The notes beneath the pieces were generated by a model. It did no database searches. It was not told the origin of the DNA and worked only from the letters and a program-made list of their open reading frames with translations. Positions 27,601 to 36,700 of a stretch of 64,000 bases of DNA are shown here, piece by piece (the stretch's first letter is position 1; every line of letters begins with the position of its first letter). This DNA is from AP-15 sp963772295. GTDB taxonomy: Bacteria > Pseudomonadota > Alphaproteobacteria > ATCC43930 > CGMCC-115725. The stretch covers positions 930,001 through 994,000 of the forward strand of contig CAVYWO010000020.1 of assembly GCA_963772295.1 (NCBI GenBank), read 5' to 3'. The translations under genes and the position numbers were made by a program.

Positions 27601-28006
27601 GTTCCAATTGAACATGGGTTGCTGGCATGTTCTATTTGCGGAATGCCTTGAAAAACGAGGGAATGCCGAGGAAGCCCTGACGGTACTCGAGGCCGCGGTC
27701 GTGCACTTCGAGCGCCGGGGCAGCGACGCCCTCTGGGAGCCTGAAGTCCATCGGTTGATCGGCGCTCCGCCAGCGGGACCCCAGCGCTCCGGATCGGGCG
27801 GAACTTTCCTATCGGCGGGCGATCGAGCGAGCCCGTTCGCAAGAGGCGAAGTCGTGGGAATTGCGCGCCGCCACCAGCCTCGCCCGGCTGTGGCGCGACC
27901 AGGGCAAGCCCGCCGCGGCGCACGAACTGCTGGCGCCGGTCTACGGCTGGTTCACCGAGGGCTTCGACACCGCCGATCTGAAGGAGGCCAAGACGCTGCT
28001 CGATGA
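24668..28006 (+). CDS. SAM domain / class III nucleotidyl cyclase / AAA ATPase / TPR protein, copy 3
   Basis: 1,112 aa from ATG 24668 (MDIGEWLRGLGLEQYMPAFR). Same domain order as copy 2: SAM 1-60, cyclase about 75-255 with FCDLVGSTAL and KYMGDGVLAYFG, ATPase with GEPGIGKSRLAQ near 300 and MLFEDAHWSDATSLELL, then helical repeats. The position seven residues before the Asn of GETPNLAARLQ, normally Asp or Thr for purine choice, is Ala. Near 27765 about 5 bp are missing relative to copies 1 and 2. The last 80 or so residues (GAPPAGPQRSGSGG onward) are out-of-frame sequence, and the true TPR tail, readable to about 28015 in another frame, is lost. It is the most complete copy but its C-terminus is damaged. 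Confidence 0.85.
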   Translation: MDIGEWLRGLGLEQYMPAFRDNDIDQEVLRRLTAEDLRELGVASIGHRRRVLDAIAALGAAEASSSASSPAPAGASEAEHRQLTVMFCDLVGSTALSARLDPEDLRAVIGAYHRCVAKVVGRGGGFVAKYMGDGVLAYFGYPRADEHDAERAVRTALKLVEKVAGVDTVAAVPLQVRIGIATGLVVVGDLIGQGASQEQAVVGETPNLAARLQALAEPGTVVIAPSTRRLTGGLFEYADLGAVELRGLGAPVMAARVVRGSAAESRFEALHGRELTPLVGRDEELALLQRRWQKAKAGEGRVVVLIGEPGIGKSRLAQAMLEQPAGEPQTRLRYFCSPHHQASALHPFITQLEHAAGFSRDDLPEARLAKLEALLSRSNAGAEEIGFIAERMSIPTGDKYRLPDLTPQRRKEKTLEALLAQMARLAARQPVLMLFEDAHWSDATSLELLTLTVARASTLPLLLLVTARPEFTPPWPAEAYVTTLPLTRLGRREGAALVERSAGGKALPAEILEQILARTDGVPLFLEELTKTVIESGLLHEEDGHYALDGALPPRAIPTTLHDSLMARLDRLAPVREVAQIGAAIGRESSYPLLSAVAQQPDDRLKEALDRLVRAELVFGRGEVPEAVYTFKHALVQEAAYASLLRERRRTLHAHIAQALEGEFPEVAETQPELVAHHYATAGLPIPAIQYYRRAAERAMAASANAEAIAHLTKGLELIDSLPELAERISREIDFRLALGTPLTAIRGWGSVEAQAAYTRARELCAGAGETPELFRSLVGLWLYHLVQPDLETASELSRQLLTLAAKLGSDELRLLAELVACGTCCWSGRYTNVPSHAARVRVLYDPERHRGPKIFMIDPAMVALAVESLALWALGYPERASERGLAALAMAQTVAHPFSLCWALRYEAWLRIQRREPELMAARTRAYLAVATEQGFPYDCAVGSMLEIWHDAWVTGQRRDDRIEAFRSALAELRRMGFQLNMGCWHVLFAECLEKRGNAEEALTVLEAAVVHFERRGSDALWEPEVHRLIGAPPAGPQRSGSGGTFLSAGDRASPFARGEVVGIARRHQPRPAVARPGQARRGARTAGAGLRLVHRGLRHRRSEGGQDAAR

Positions 28007-28053
28007 GTTGGCGTAAGGTGGGATTACCGGCGCTTCGGCGAGTTTCGCTACAG

Positions 28054-28261
28054 CCTCTCAGAGCCCGACCGGAAACGACACACACAGTCTCAGTAACTTA
28101 TCCGCGACCCCAGCGTCGGTGCCATGTCGCATCACCCCCACCCCGGCCCGCTCCCATCGAGGGGGCGGGAGCGCGCTGCAAGGCCCTCCCCCTTGATGGG
28201 GGAGGGTTTGGGAGGGGGTGAAGTGGCTGATTCAATAGAATTCGTTGTCGGTCGGGATCTC
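28054..28261 (+). repeat. Dispersed 200-bp repeat, copy A
   Basis: Begins near ACCGGAAACGA and includes ACTTATCCGCGACCCCAGCG, two GC palindromes built on CATCGAGGGGG and CTCCCCCTTGATGGGGGAGG, and ends at GGTCGGGATCTC. It matches 56508-56709 almost throughout, with one 6-8 bp length difference. It fills most of 28007-28311, where no gene was seen. Confidence 0.85.
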
Positions 28262-28311
28262 AGCTCCTAGACCGCCAAAGTGTCGCCAATAAACATCATA
28301 GGATCAATAGC

Positions 28312-29994
28312 GTGCCAGCTTATCAATACATCTATGTGATGAAGGGGTTGGGCAAGACCTATCCCGGCGGTCGCGAGGTGCTGAAGGACATCTGGCTGTC
28401 GTTTTTGCCCGGCGCGAAGATCGGGGTGCTGGGCGCCAACGGCGCCGGCAAATCGACCCTGTTGCGGATCATGGCCGGCGCCGAGCGCGACTTTGTCGGC
28501 GAGGCCTGGGCGGCGGACGGGGTGCGCGTCGGTTATCTGCCGCAAGAGCCGGCGCTCGATCCGGAAAAGGACGTCTTTGGCAATGTCGTCGAGGGGCTGG
28601 CCGAGACCAAGGCGCTCGTCGAGCGTTTCGAAACGGTGAGCGCCCGGTTTGCCGAAGATCTCGCCGCCGACGAGATGGACCGGCTGATCGCCGAGCAGGC
28701 GGAGCTGCAGGAAAGGATCGACCAGGTCGAAGGCTGGGAGCTCGACCGCGCCATCGGGATCGCGATGGACGCGCTGCGCTGCCCGCCCGGGGACGCCGCG
28801 GTCGCGAGCCTCTCGGGCGGCGAGCGGCGCCGGGTGGCGCTGTGCCGGCTGCTGCTGCAGCGTCCGGACCTATTGCTGCTCGACGAGCCGACCAACCATC
28901 TCGACGCCGAATCGGTCGCCTGGCTGCAGCGCTTCCTCGAAGATTATCCGGGCACCGTCGTCACCGTGACGCACGACCGGTATTTTCTCGATCAGGTCGC
29001 CGGCTGGATCCTCGAGCTCGACCGCGGTCGGGGCGTCCCCTACGAGGGCAATTATTCGGGCTGGCTCGAACAAAAAGGACAGCGGCTCGAGCAGGAGGGC
29101 AGGCAGGAGGCGGCACGCCGTCGCACCCTCGAGCGCGAACTCGAATGGGTTCGGCAAAGCCCCCGGGCGCGGCAAGCGAAGAGCAAGGCGCGCCTGTCGG
29201 CCTACGATTCCTTGGTCGCGCAAAACCGGGAACAGGCGCCGGAGACCGCGCAGATCGTGCTGCCGCCGGGACCGCGCCTCGGCGATTTGGTGATCGAGGC
29301 CGAACGGCTGAACAAGGGTTTCGGCGATCGGCTCTTGATCGAGAGGCTCGATTTTCGCCTGCCGAAGGGCGGCATCGTCGGGGTGATCGGCGCCAATGGC
29401 GCGGGCAAGACGACCCTCTTCCGCATGATCACCGGCGCGGACCGGCCCGACGACGGCAGGCTGCGCATCGGCGACACGGTCAAGCTCGGCTATGTCGATC
29501 AGTCGCGCGACACATTGGTCGCGACCAACACGGTGTGGCAGGAAATTTCCGGCGGCGCCGACGAAATCGATCTCGGCCGCCGCAAGATGGCGAGCCGGGC
29601 CTATTGCGCGCTGTTCAATTTTCGCGGCGCCGACCAGCAGAAGAAGCTCGGCCAGCTCTCGGGCGGCGAACGCAACCGGATCCACCTTGCCAAGATGCTC
29701 AAGACCGGCGCCAACGTGCTGCTGCTCGACGAGCCGACCAACGATCTCGACGTCGACACCCTGCGGGCGCTGGAGGAGGCGCTCCTGGAGTTTTCCGGCT
29801 GCGCCGTCATCATCACCCACGACCGCTGGTTCCTCGACCGCGTCGCCACCCACATCCTGGCCTTCGAAGGGGACAGCCAGGTCGTCTGGTTCGAAGGCAA
29901 TTACGCCGATTACGAGGCCGACCGCCGCCGCCGTCTCGGCGAGGCGGCGGCGCTGCCGCACCGCATCCGCTACAAGCCGCTGACCCGGAGCTGA
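28312..29994 (+). CDS. ettA: Energy-dependent translational throttle protein EttA (ABC-F)
   Basis: 560 aa, GTG start. Two ABC domains: first Walker A GANGAGKSTLLRI (about 40), signature LSGGERRRVALCRLLL, Walker B LLLLDEPTNHLDAESVAWLQ. Second Walker A GANGAGKTTLFRM (about 360), signature LSGGERNRIHLAKML and LLLDEPTNDLD. Between them lies the charged P-site tRNA interaction motif (EAARRRTLERELEWVRQSPR, QAKSKARLSAYDSL). EttA binds the ribosomal E site and gates the first elongation step according to ATP/ADP. Length equals the family norm. The stop abuts the convergent mlaC stop with no gap. Intact. Confidence 0.95.
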   Translation: MPAYQYIYVMKGLGKTYPGGREVLKDIWLSFLPGAKIGVLGANGAGKSTLLRIMAGAERDFVGEAWAADGVRVGYLPQEPALDPEKDVFGNVVEGLAETKALVERFETVSARFAEDLAADEMDRLIAEQAELQERIDQVEGWELDRAIGIAMDALRCPPGDAAVASLSGGERRRVALCRLLLQRPDLLLLDEPTNHLDAESVAWLQRFLEDYPGTVVTVTHDRYFLDQVAGWILELDRGRGVPYEGNYSGWLEQKGQRLEQEGRQEAARRRTLERELEWVRQSPRARQAKSKARLSAYDSLVAQNREQAPETAQIVLPPGPRLGDLVIEAERLNKGFGDRLLIERLDFRLPKGGIVGVIGANGAGKTTLFRMITGADRPDDGRLRIGDTVKLGYVDQSRDTLVATNTVWQEISGGADEIDLGRRKMASRAYCALFNFRGADQQKKLGQLSGGERNRIHLAKMLKTGANVLLLDEPTNDLDVDTLRALEEALLEFSGCAVIITHDRWFLDRVATHILAFEGDSQVVWFEGNYADYEADRRRRLGEAAALPHRIRYKPLTRS

Positions 29995-30612
29995 CTAGGG
30001 CCGGGCGGCGGGGTTTGCGGTCTTTTGCCGCAGCAAGGCCAAGAGCCCCTCCACCTGTCCGCCATGGCGCCGGATGACCGCGGCAAATTCGGAGCGCTGG
30101 GTCACCGCCATGCTGATCCCCTCGACGATGACGTCGGTGATCTTGTAAGTGCCGTCGGTCCAGGTCAGACGCCAATCGACCCTCGCCGACGGCGACCCGT
30201 TGGTGTGCAGGATAAAGCTGGTGACGATCCAACCCTCCGCCTCCGACCGCATGCCGGTCACTTTCAGCGTCTCGCCCCGCCATTGTGAAAGGCGGTTGCT
30301 GTAGGTGAAGGTCGTATAGGCGTCGAACAGGCTGACGAACTCCTGCCGCTGCTCCGGGGTGGCGAGCCGCCAATAGCGGCCGAGGACAAAGCGGGCGATC
30401 GTCGGCACGTCAAAATCTTCGTGGAACAATTCATGAAAGCGGGCTTCTCTCTGGCGCGCGCTGACGGGCCTGGCGAGCACCTGGAGGGCGCGGTTGCCGA
30501 GGTCGGTGATCATCGCGGCGGGGTCCGTCGCGGCCGCCGCGGGATGCTCCGATAGCGCGCCGCCGATCAGCAGAGCGATCGCGGTAGGAAGAAGGCTGCG
30601 TCGCAAAATCAC
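29995..30612 (-). CDS. mlaC: MlaC, periplasmic phospholipid-binding protein
   Basis: 205 aa. Signal peptide MILRRSLLPTAIALLIGGAL, with cleavage after an AAA site near residue 28. Family core: RFHELFHEDFDVPTIARFVL, GRYWRLATPEQRQEFVSLFD, YSNRLSQWRGETLKVTG, VDWRLTWTDGTYKITDVIVE. MlaC shuttles phospholipids through the periplasm between the outer-membrane MlaA complex and the inner-membrane MlaFEDB transporter. Its ATG overlaps the mlaA stop by four bases, so the two are translationally coupled. mlaFEDB genes are not in the window. Confidence 0.9.
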   Translation of the reverse strand: MILRRSLLPTAIALLIGGALSEHPAAAATDPAAMITDLGNRALQVLARPVSARQREARFHELFHEDFDVPTIARFVLGRYWRLATPEQRQEFVSLFDAYTTFTYSNRLSQWRGETLKVTGMRSEAEGWIVTSFILHTNGSPSARVDWRLTWTDGTYKITDVIVEGISMAVTQRSEFAAVIRRHGGQVEGLLALLRQKTANPAARP

Positions 30613-31538
30613 CGGGATACCTCAACGCCGTTCACTGCGTCCGACATGCGGGTGCGCGCCGAATCGGAGTTCGCCCGCGCCACCGCCCCCCCGTTGCTGC
30701 CGAACGACGGGTTCGGCGGCAGCGGCTCTTTGGTCCGGTGGATCAGCGCCGCCCGCCGCTGCCGGTAGATCGACCGGATTGTCGCATAATAGTCGAGCGA
30801 TGTCCGCTCGATATCGGCGAGGGTCTCGATCAGCCGCGAACGCTGGTCGATGCCGGCGACGCCGCCGCGGGCAAACACGATCCAGATCATGTGGTGGTTG
30901 GTGGCGAGAATGTTCCACGGATCGCCGAATCCCTGCGCGGCAAGTCCGAAGAGATCGCGCGGATCGGAGGGGCCGAGAATCGGGATGACGATATAGGGTC
31001 CTTCGGCGACGCCCCAGACGCCGAGCGTGATGCCCAGATCCTGCTCGTGATAGGGGATCCCCCAGCGCCCGGCGACATCGACGAGGCCGCCCATGCCGAT
31101 CGTCGAATTGAGGACGAAACGGGCGAGCGTGTCCTTGGCCAGGTCGAAATGTCCCTGCAACACGTCGTTGGCAAAAATCAACGGGGCGTTCAGATTATAG
31201 AGAAAATCGCGCACCGAATCGCGTATCGGGTCGGGCAGCGCCGCGCGGTAGGCCTTTGCCACCGGCACCAGAACCGTCCGGTCGACCGTCTGGTTGATGT
31301 CGAAGATCGCACGATTAGTGTTCTCGAACGGGTCGTGGAAGTCCTCTTCGCCCGCGGCCGGCTGCGTTGGCGCCGGCGACTGCGCGGCGCAGCCGGCGGT
31401 GACGAGGGCGGAAACGACGAACAGGTCCGCTAATATCCCGTTCCACCTTAGCTTCCTGACCCCGCGGCACCCCCTCCCGGCGCTTCGCGCCGACCTCCCC
31501 CATCGAGGGGGAGGTCGATCACTCGTCGCGCACAACAC
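30609..31538 (-). CDS. mlaA: MlaA (VacJ) outer-membrane lipoprotein, 5' end altered by a repeat
   Basis: The family core is complete: FHDPFENTNRAIFDINQTVD, LPDPIRDSVRDFLYNLNAPL, FVLNSTIGMGGLVDVAGRWG, HEQDLGITLGVWGVAEGPYI, FARGGVAGIDQRS. A lipobox VTAGC puts the lipidated Cys at 31391-31389, behind the hydrophobic run ILADLFVVSALVTAG. No ATG, GTG or TTG lies in frame close to this signal. The nearest are GTG 31538 and TTG 31535, which lie inside a palindromic repeat (31492-31565). The original start may have been displaced by that insertion, and 31538 is only a formal choice. MlaA removes phospholipids from the outer leaflet. The stop overlaps the mlaC start. Confidence 0.85.
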   Translation of the reverse strand: MLCATSDRPPPRWGRSARSAGRGCRGVRKLRWNGILADLFVVSALVTAGCAAQSPAPTQPAAGEEDFHDPFENTNRAIFDINQTVDRTVLVPVAKAYRAALPDPIRDSVRDFLYNLNAPLIFANDVLQGHFDLAKDTLARFVLNSTIGMGGLVDVAGRWGIPYHEQDLGITLGVWGVAEGPYIVIPILGPSDPRDLFGLAAQGFGDPWNILATNHHMIWIVFARGGVAGIDQRSRLIETLADIERTSLDYYATIRSIYRQRRAALIHRTKEPLPPNPSFGSNGGAVARANSDSARTRMSDAVNGVEVSR

Positions 31539-31565
31539 CTTGCCTCCCCCTTGATGGGGGAGGCC
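31492..31565 (+). repeat. Diverged copy of the GC palindrome repeat
   Basis: Contains CCATCGAGGGGGAGG and CTCCCCCTTGATGGGGGAGG, the two palindromic cores of the 200-bp repeats at 28054 and 56508, but the flanks differ. It overlaps the expected 5' end of mlaA. Confidence 0.6.
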
Positions 31566-31765
31566 GCGAGCGTCAGCGAGCGGGTGGGGGTGTGGCCTGC
31601 CGAACAGAGAAAAACGTTCGGGACGCCATACTAAGGCCCGACGCCACCGGAAACGCGTGAACAAGCGGTCATGCATCGGGCGGCGGCCTCCTCGCGGAGA
31701 AGGATAATTGCGGGAAACTCGTCGCGGCGACAAGGGGCCGCTGCCGCAACGAGAAATTTCTTGTC

Positions 31766-31787
31766 GATATAAAGATATTCGCATATG
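31766..31787 (+). promoter_or_regulatory. Candidate ArsR-type operator upstream of the met operon
   Basis: GATATAAAGATATTCGCATATG is 22 bp; its core ATAT-TCGC-ATAT (31775-31786) is a dyad, ending 21 bp before the regulator's ATG. AT-rich in a GC-rich region. ArsR-family regulators bind such sites, so autoregulation of the arsR/MT-metF-metH operon is plausible. Confidence 0.5.
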
Positions 31788-31807
31788 TTGCTTCTCGGCA
31801 GGGAAGC

Positions 31808-32797
31808 ATGGAACATCTGTTGTCAGCGCTGCGCGCGGTGGCCGAGGCGACCCGGCTGCGGCTCCTCGTGCTCTGTACCCGCGGCGAGCTTACCGTCAGC
31901 GAGCTGACCCAGATCCTCGGTCAGAGCCAGCCGCGCGTCTCGCGCCACCTGAAGCTGTTGTGCGAGGCCGGCCTGCTCGACCGCTTTCGCGAAGGCAGCT
32001 GGGTCTTTTACCGGTTGCGCCAAGCGGGGCCGCTCGGGGCGCTGGCGCGGCAGCTGGTGGCAGCCTGCGACGCGGCCGACCCGACGATCGCGCTCGACCT
32101 GCAGCGCCTGGCCGCGATCAAGCGGCGCCGGGCCCAACTGGCCAGCGCCTATTTCAGTGAAAACGCGGCGCGGTGGCACCGCATTCGCTCGCTCCATGTC
32201 GAGGAGCGGGTGGTCGAGGCGGCGCTGGTCGAGATCATTGCCGCCGCCGATCCGCGCGATCTGCTCGATCTCGGCACCGGCACCGGGCGCATGATCGAGG
32301 TTCTGGCGCCGCAGGTCGAGCGCGCGCTCGGCATCGATCAGTCGCGCGAGATGCTCGCCGTGGCGCGCGTCAATCTGGAGCGCGTGGGGCTGAAGAACAG
32401 CGCCGTCCGGCTTGGCGACATGTATCAGCTGGCGCTGCCCGACGCCTCGTTTGACGCGGTCGTGATCCATCAGGTGCTCCGTTACGCCGACCGGCCGGCG
32501 GCGGCGATCGCCGAGGCGGCGCGGGTGCTGCGGCCAAACGGAATCCTCGTGCTCGTCGATTTCGCGCCGCATCCGCTCGAATATCTGCGCGCCGAACACG
32601 CCCACCGCCGGCTCGGCTTCGCCGATGCCGAGATCGCCGAGTGGTGTCGCGCCGCCGGCCTCGTCCCGGGCCCGCCGCACCACCTGCCGGGCGAGCCGTT
32701 GACCGTCGTCATCTGGACGGCGCGCGGTGGCGCGGCAATTGCCGGGCCGCGCGCCGCGGCCGTCGCACCGGCGGTTCTCGAACAGGAGCTTCGCTGA
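31808..32797 (+). CDS. ArsR-family regulator fused to a SAM-dependent methyltransferase
   Basis: 329 aa. Residues 1-90: ArsR winged helix (LLSALRAVAEATRLRLLVLC, ELTVSELTQILGQSQPRVSR, HLKLLCEAGLLDRFREGSWV). No metal-binding Cys pair is seen. Residues 140-290: class I methyltransferase with motif I LLDLGTGTGRMIEVLAPQ, the acidic end GIDQSREML, and ARVLRPNGILVLVDFAPHPL. This architecture stands in front of metF/metH in many alphaproteobacteria. The methyltransferase domain may sense SAM or SAH rather than methylate, making it a methionine-cycle regulator (SahR-like; inference). The stop overlaps the metF ATG by one base. Confidence 0.88.
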   Translation: MEHLLSALRAVAEATRLRLLVLCTRGELTVSELTQILGQSQPRVSRHLKLLCEAGLLDRFREGSWVFYRLRQAGPLGALARQLVAACDAADPTIALDLQRLAAIKRRRAQLASAYFSENAARWHRIRSLHVEERVVEAALVEIIAAADPRDLLDLGTGTGRMIEVLAPQVERALGIDQSREMLAVARVNLERVGLKNSAVRLGDMYQLALPDASFDAVVIHQVLRYADRPAAAIAEAARVLRPNGILVLVDFAPHPLEYLRAEHAHRRLGFADAEIAEWCRAAGLVPGPPHHLPGEPLTVVIWTARGGAAIAGPRAAAVAPAVLEQELR

Positions 32798-33711
32798 TGA
32801 ACAACGGCCTGCTGGCGGCCGACCCGCTGATCGATTTCGACCAGCGCCCGCCGCGCATCTCGTTCGAGTTCTTCCCGCCGAAGACCGCGGAAATGGAGGC
32901 TCGGCTGTGGGACGTCGTCAAACGCCTCGAGCCGCTGCGGCCGCGCTTTGTCTCGGTGACCTACGGCGCCGGCGGATCGACCCGCGAGCGCACCCATGCG
33001 ACGGTACGGCGCATCAGGAACGAGACCGCGCTCGAACCGGCGGCGCACCTGACCTGCGTCGCCGCGAGCCGGGCCGAGATCGATACGATCGCGGACGACT
33101 ATTGGCGCAGCGGGATCCGCCACATCGTCGCCTTGCGCGGCGATCCGCCCGCCGATGCCGGAGGATATGTGCCGCAACCTTCCGGCTACGCCTATGCCGC
33201 CGACCTCGTCGCCGGGCTCAAGCGGGTCGCCGAATTCGAGATCAGCGTCGCCGCCTACCCCGAGACCCACCCCGAGGCGGCAAGCGCCGAGCGCGATCTC
33301 GACAATCTCAAGGGCAAGGTCGATGCCGGCGCAACTCGTGCCATCACGCAGTATTTTTTCGAAGTCGACGTGTTTTTGCGCTTCCGCGACCGGGCTGCCG
33401 CCGCCGGCATCGGGGTGCCGATCGTGCCGGGGATCCTGCCGGTCACGAATTATGCCCAGGTCAAGAAATTCAGCGCCGCCTGCGGCGCCTCGATCCCGAT
33501 TTGGATGGAGAGCCATTTCGCCGGTCTCGACGACGATCCCGATACCAGGCGGCTCGTCGCCACCTCGATTGCGGCCGAGCAATGCCGCCGACTGCAGGCG
33601 AACGGGGTCAACGAATTCCATTTCTACACCTTGAACCGGGCCGATCTGATCGTCGCGATCTGCCACCTGCTCGGCGTGCGCGCGCCCCGGCCCGCCGCCG
33701 CATCCGCATAA
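32797..33711 (+). CDS. metF: Methylenetetrahydrofolate reductase MetF
   Basis: 304 aa. Core motifs: RISFEFFPPKTAEMEARLWD at the N-terminus, FVSVTYGAGGSTRERTH, ALRGDPP, GYAYAADLVAGLK, ISVAAYPETHPEA, ITQYFFEVDVFLRFRDR, VPIVPGILPVTNY and NEFHFYTLNR. It reduces 5,10-methylene-THF to 5-methyl-THF with FAD and NAD(P)H, supplying the methyl group for MetH encoded 12 bp downstream. Length fits the bacterial family (about 290-310 aa). It is the middle gene of a regulator-metF-metH operon. Confidence 0.95.
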   Translation: MNNGLLAADPLIDFDQRPPRISFEFFPPKTAEMEARLWDVVKRLEPLRPRFVSVTYGAGGSTRERTHATVRRIRNETALEPAAHLTCVAASRAEIDTIADDYWRSGIRHIVALRGDPPADAGGYVPQPSGYAYAADLVAGLKRVAEFEISVAAYPETHPEAASAERDLDNLKGKVDAGATRAITQYFFEVDVFLRFRDRAAAAGIGVPIVPGILPVTNYAQVKKFSAACGASIPIWMESHFAGLDDDPDTRRLVATSIAAEQCRRLQANGVNEFHFYTLNRADLIVAICHLLGVRAPRPAAASA

Positions 33712-33723
33712 AAGTCGCCGCCA

Positions 33724-36700
33724 ATGACCGCTTTCCTCGATTATCTCGGCGACCATGTCGTGCTCTGCGACGGCGCCATCGGGACCCAGGTGCAGGCCCG
33801 CAATCTCGATCTCGAGCGCGACTTTCTCGGCTGCGAAAATTGCACCGAGATCATCTGCGAGAGCCGCCCCGATCTCGTCCGCGAGATCCATCGCGCTTAT
33901 CTCGACGTCGGCTGCGACGCGGTCCAGACCAACAGTTTTGGCGGTTCGCCGATCACCCTCGGCGAATTCGGGCTCGCCGACCGCGCCTTTGCGCTAAACC
34001 GCCGGGCCGCCGAGATCGCCCGCGAGGCGGTGGCCGAGGCGGGCGTCGACGGGCGCCCCCGTTTCGTCTTGGGCTCGGTCGGGCCGGGGACCCGCCTGCC
34101 GTCGCTCGGCCATGTTCCCTATCAAGAGCTTGAGGATGCGCTGACCGTGCAATGCGCCGGGCTCATCGCCGGCGAGGTCGACGCGATGCTGATCGAGACC
34201 TGCCAGGACCTGCTGCAGATCAAGGCCGCGGTCAACGGCGCCCGGCGGGCGCGCGAGACCGCGCGCAAGGACGTCCCGATCCTGGTCCAGGTTACGGTCG
34301 AAACCACCGGGACGTTGCTGGTCGGCGCCGACATTGCCGCGGCGGCAACGGTTGTCCATGCCCTCGAGGTGCCGGTCATCGGGCTGAATTGCGCGACCGG
34401 CCCGCGCGAGATGGCCGAGCATGTGAAATGGCTCGGCGAGAACTGGCCGGGCTTGATCTCGGTCCAGCCCAATGCCGGCTTGCCCGAACTGGTCGACGGC
34501 CGGGCCCGTTACCCGCTCGGCGCCGCCGAATTGGCGCAATGGCTCGAACGCTTTGTTGTCGAAGACGGGGTCGCGATGATCGGCGGGTGCTGCGGCACCG
34601 AGGTGGCGCACATCGCCGCCCTCGACGCGCTGCTGCGCCGGCTTGGCGGCGGGCGGCGGCGGCCGCAGCGGCGGGCCCGCCGTAGCGCCTGGTCGCCCGC
34701 CCTCGCCTCGCACTACGGCCAGGTGCCGCTGCGCCAGGAGAACGCCTGGCTGTCGATCGGCGAGCGCTGCAACGCCAACGGTTCGCGCAAATTCCGTGGG
34801 CTGCAGGAGGCGGGCGACTGGGACGGCTGCGTCGAAATGGCGCGCGAGCAGGTCCGGGAGGGCTCGCACACGCTCGACCTCTGCACCGCCTTTGTCGGCC
34901 GTGACGAGATCGCCGATATGACCGAAGCGGTGACCCGCATGCGCGGTGCGGTGAACGCCCCGCTCGTCATCAACTCGACCGAATATCCGGTCCTCGAAGC
35001 GGCGATGAAGCTCTATGGCGGCAAGCCGATCATCAACTCGATCAATTTCGAGGACGGCGAAGACGCGGCCGACCGGCGGCTTCGCCTCGCCCGCCGCTTT
35101 GGCGCCGCGGTCATCGCGCTGACGATCGACGAGACCGGGATGGCCAAGGAGGTCGCGCACAAGGTCGCGGTCGCGCGGCGGCTCTACGATTTCGCCTGCG
35201 GCAAGCATGGCCTGCCGCCCTCGGATCTGCTTTTCGACCCGCTGACCTTCACGATCTGCACCGGCAACGAGGACGACCGCAAGCTCGGGGTCAACACCTT
35301 GGACGCCATCGCCGAGATCGCCCGGACGATGCCCGAATGCCAGATCATCCTCGGCCTCTCCAATATTTCGTTCGGCCTGAACCCGCCGGCCCGGCAGCTC
35401 CTCAACTCGGTGTTTCTCGACCATGCGCTGCGCCGCGGGTTGACGGGTGCCATCGTGCATTTCTCGCGCATCGAGCCGTTGCACCGCATCCCGGCGACCG
35501 AGTTGGAGGTCGCCGAAGACCTGATCTTCGACCGCAGGCGCCCCGGCTACGACCCGTTGCACGCCCTGATCGCGCTCTTCGAAAACCGCGCCGCCGAAAA
35601 AAGCGAAAAGAAAAGCCGTCCCGAAGATCTCGCCGACCGGCTCGCGCTGCGCATCGTCGACGGCGACCGTCAGGGGCTCGAGGCCGATCTCGATCTGGCC
35701 TTAGAGCGCTGGAAGCCGCTCGACATCATCAACGAGATCCTGTTGGGCGGCATGAAAACGGTCGGCGAATTGTTCGGCGCCGGCAAGATGCAGCTGCCTT
35801 TCGTCTTGCAATCGGCCGAGACGATGAAGGCCGCGGTCGGGTTTCTCGAACCGCACATGGAGCGCGTGGAGGGCCAGGAAAAAGGCACGGTGGTGCTGGC
35901 GACGGTGCGCGGCGACGTCCACGACATCGGCAAGAACCTCGTCGACATCATCCTGACCAACAACGGCTACCGGGTCGTCAATCTCGGCATCAAGCAGCCG
36001 ATCGACGCGATCCTCGACGCTGCCGCGCGGCACCGCGCGGACGCCGTCGGCATGTCGGGGTTGCTGGTGAAATCGACCGTGGTGATGCGCGAGAACCTCG
36101 AAGAGATGAGCCGGCGCGGCCTCAATCTGCCGGTCATGCTCGGCGGCGCCGCGTTGACCCGGCGCTATGTCGAGGAGGACTGCACCACAGCCTACGCGGC
36201 CGGCCGCGTCGCCTACGCGCGCGACGCCTTCGACGGGCTGGGCCTCATGGAGCGGATCGTCGGCGGCGGGTTCGACACGCATCTCGCCGAAATCCGCCGC
36301 AGGAACCAAGCGCGGCCGGTCAGCCCGAAGCGCAAGCTCGGCCGCGCCGCCGACCCGAAGCCGTTGCGGCCCGTCGATTTCGAGGCGATCCGCCTGCGCC
36401 GGGCCGAGCTCAACCGCAACCTCGAGGTGCCAACGCCGCCGTTCTGGGGACCCCGCACGATCGACCGGATCTCGCCAAAGGCCGTCCTGCCTTACTTGAA
36501 CGAGCGCATGCTCTACCAGTTCCACTGGGGCTACCGCAAGGACGGCAAGTCCCTGGCCGAGTATCGGGCCTGGGCCAAGCAGGAATTGCGCCCGGTATTG
36601 CAACGCATCCTCGACATCGCGATCGGCGGGGAGATCCTGGTGCCGCAGGCCGCCTACGGCTATTGGCCCTGTGCCGCGGAGGGCGACGACGTCGTGCTGT

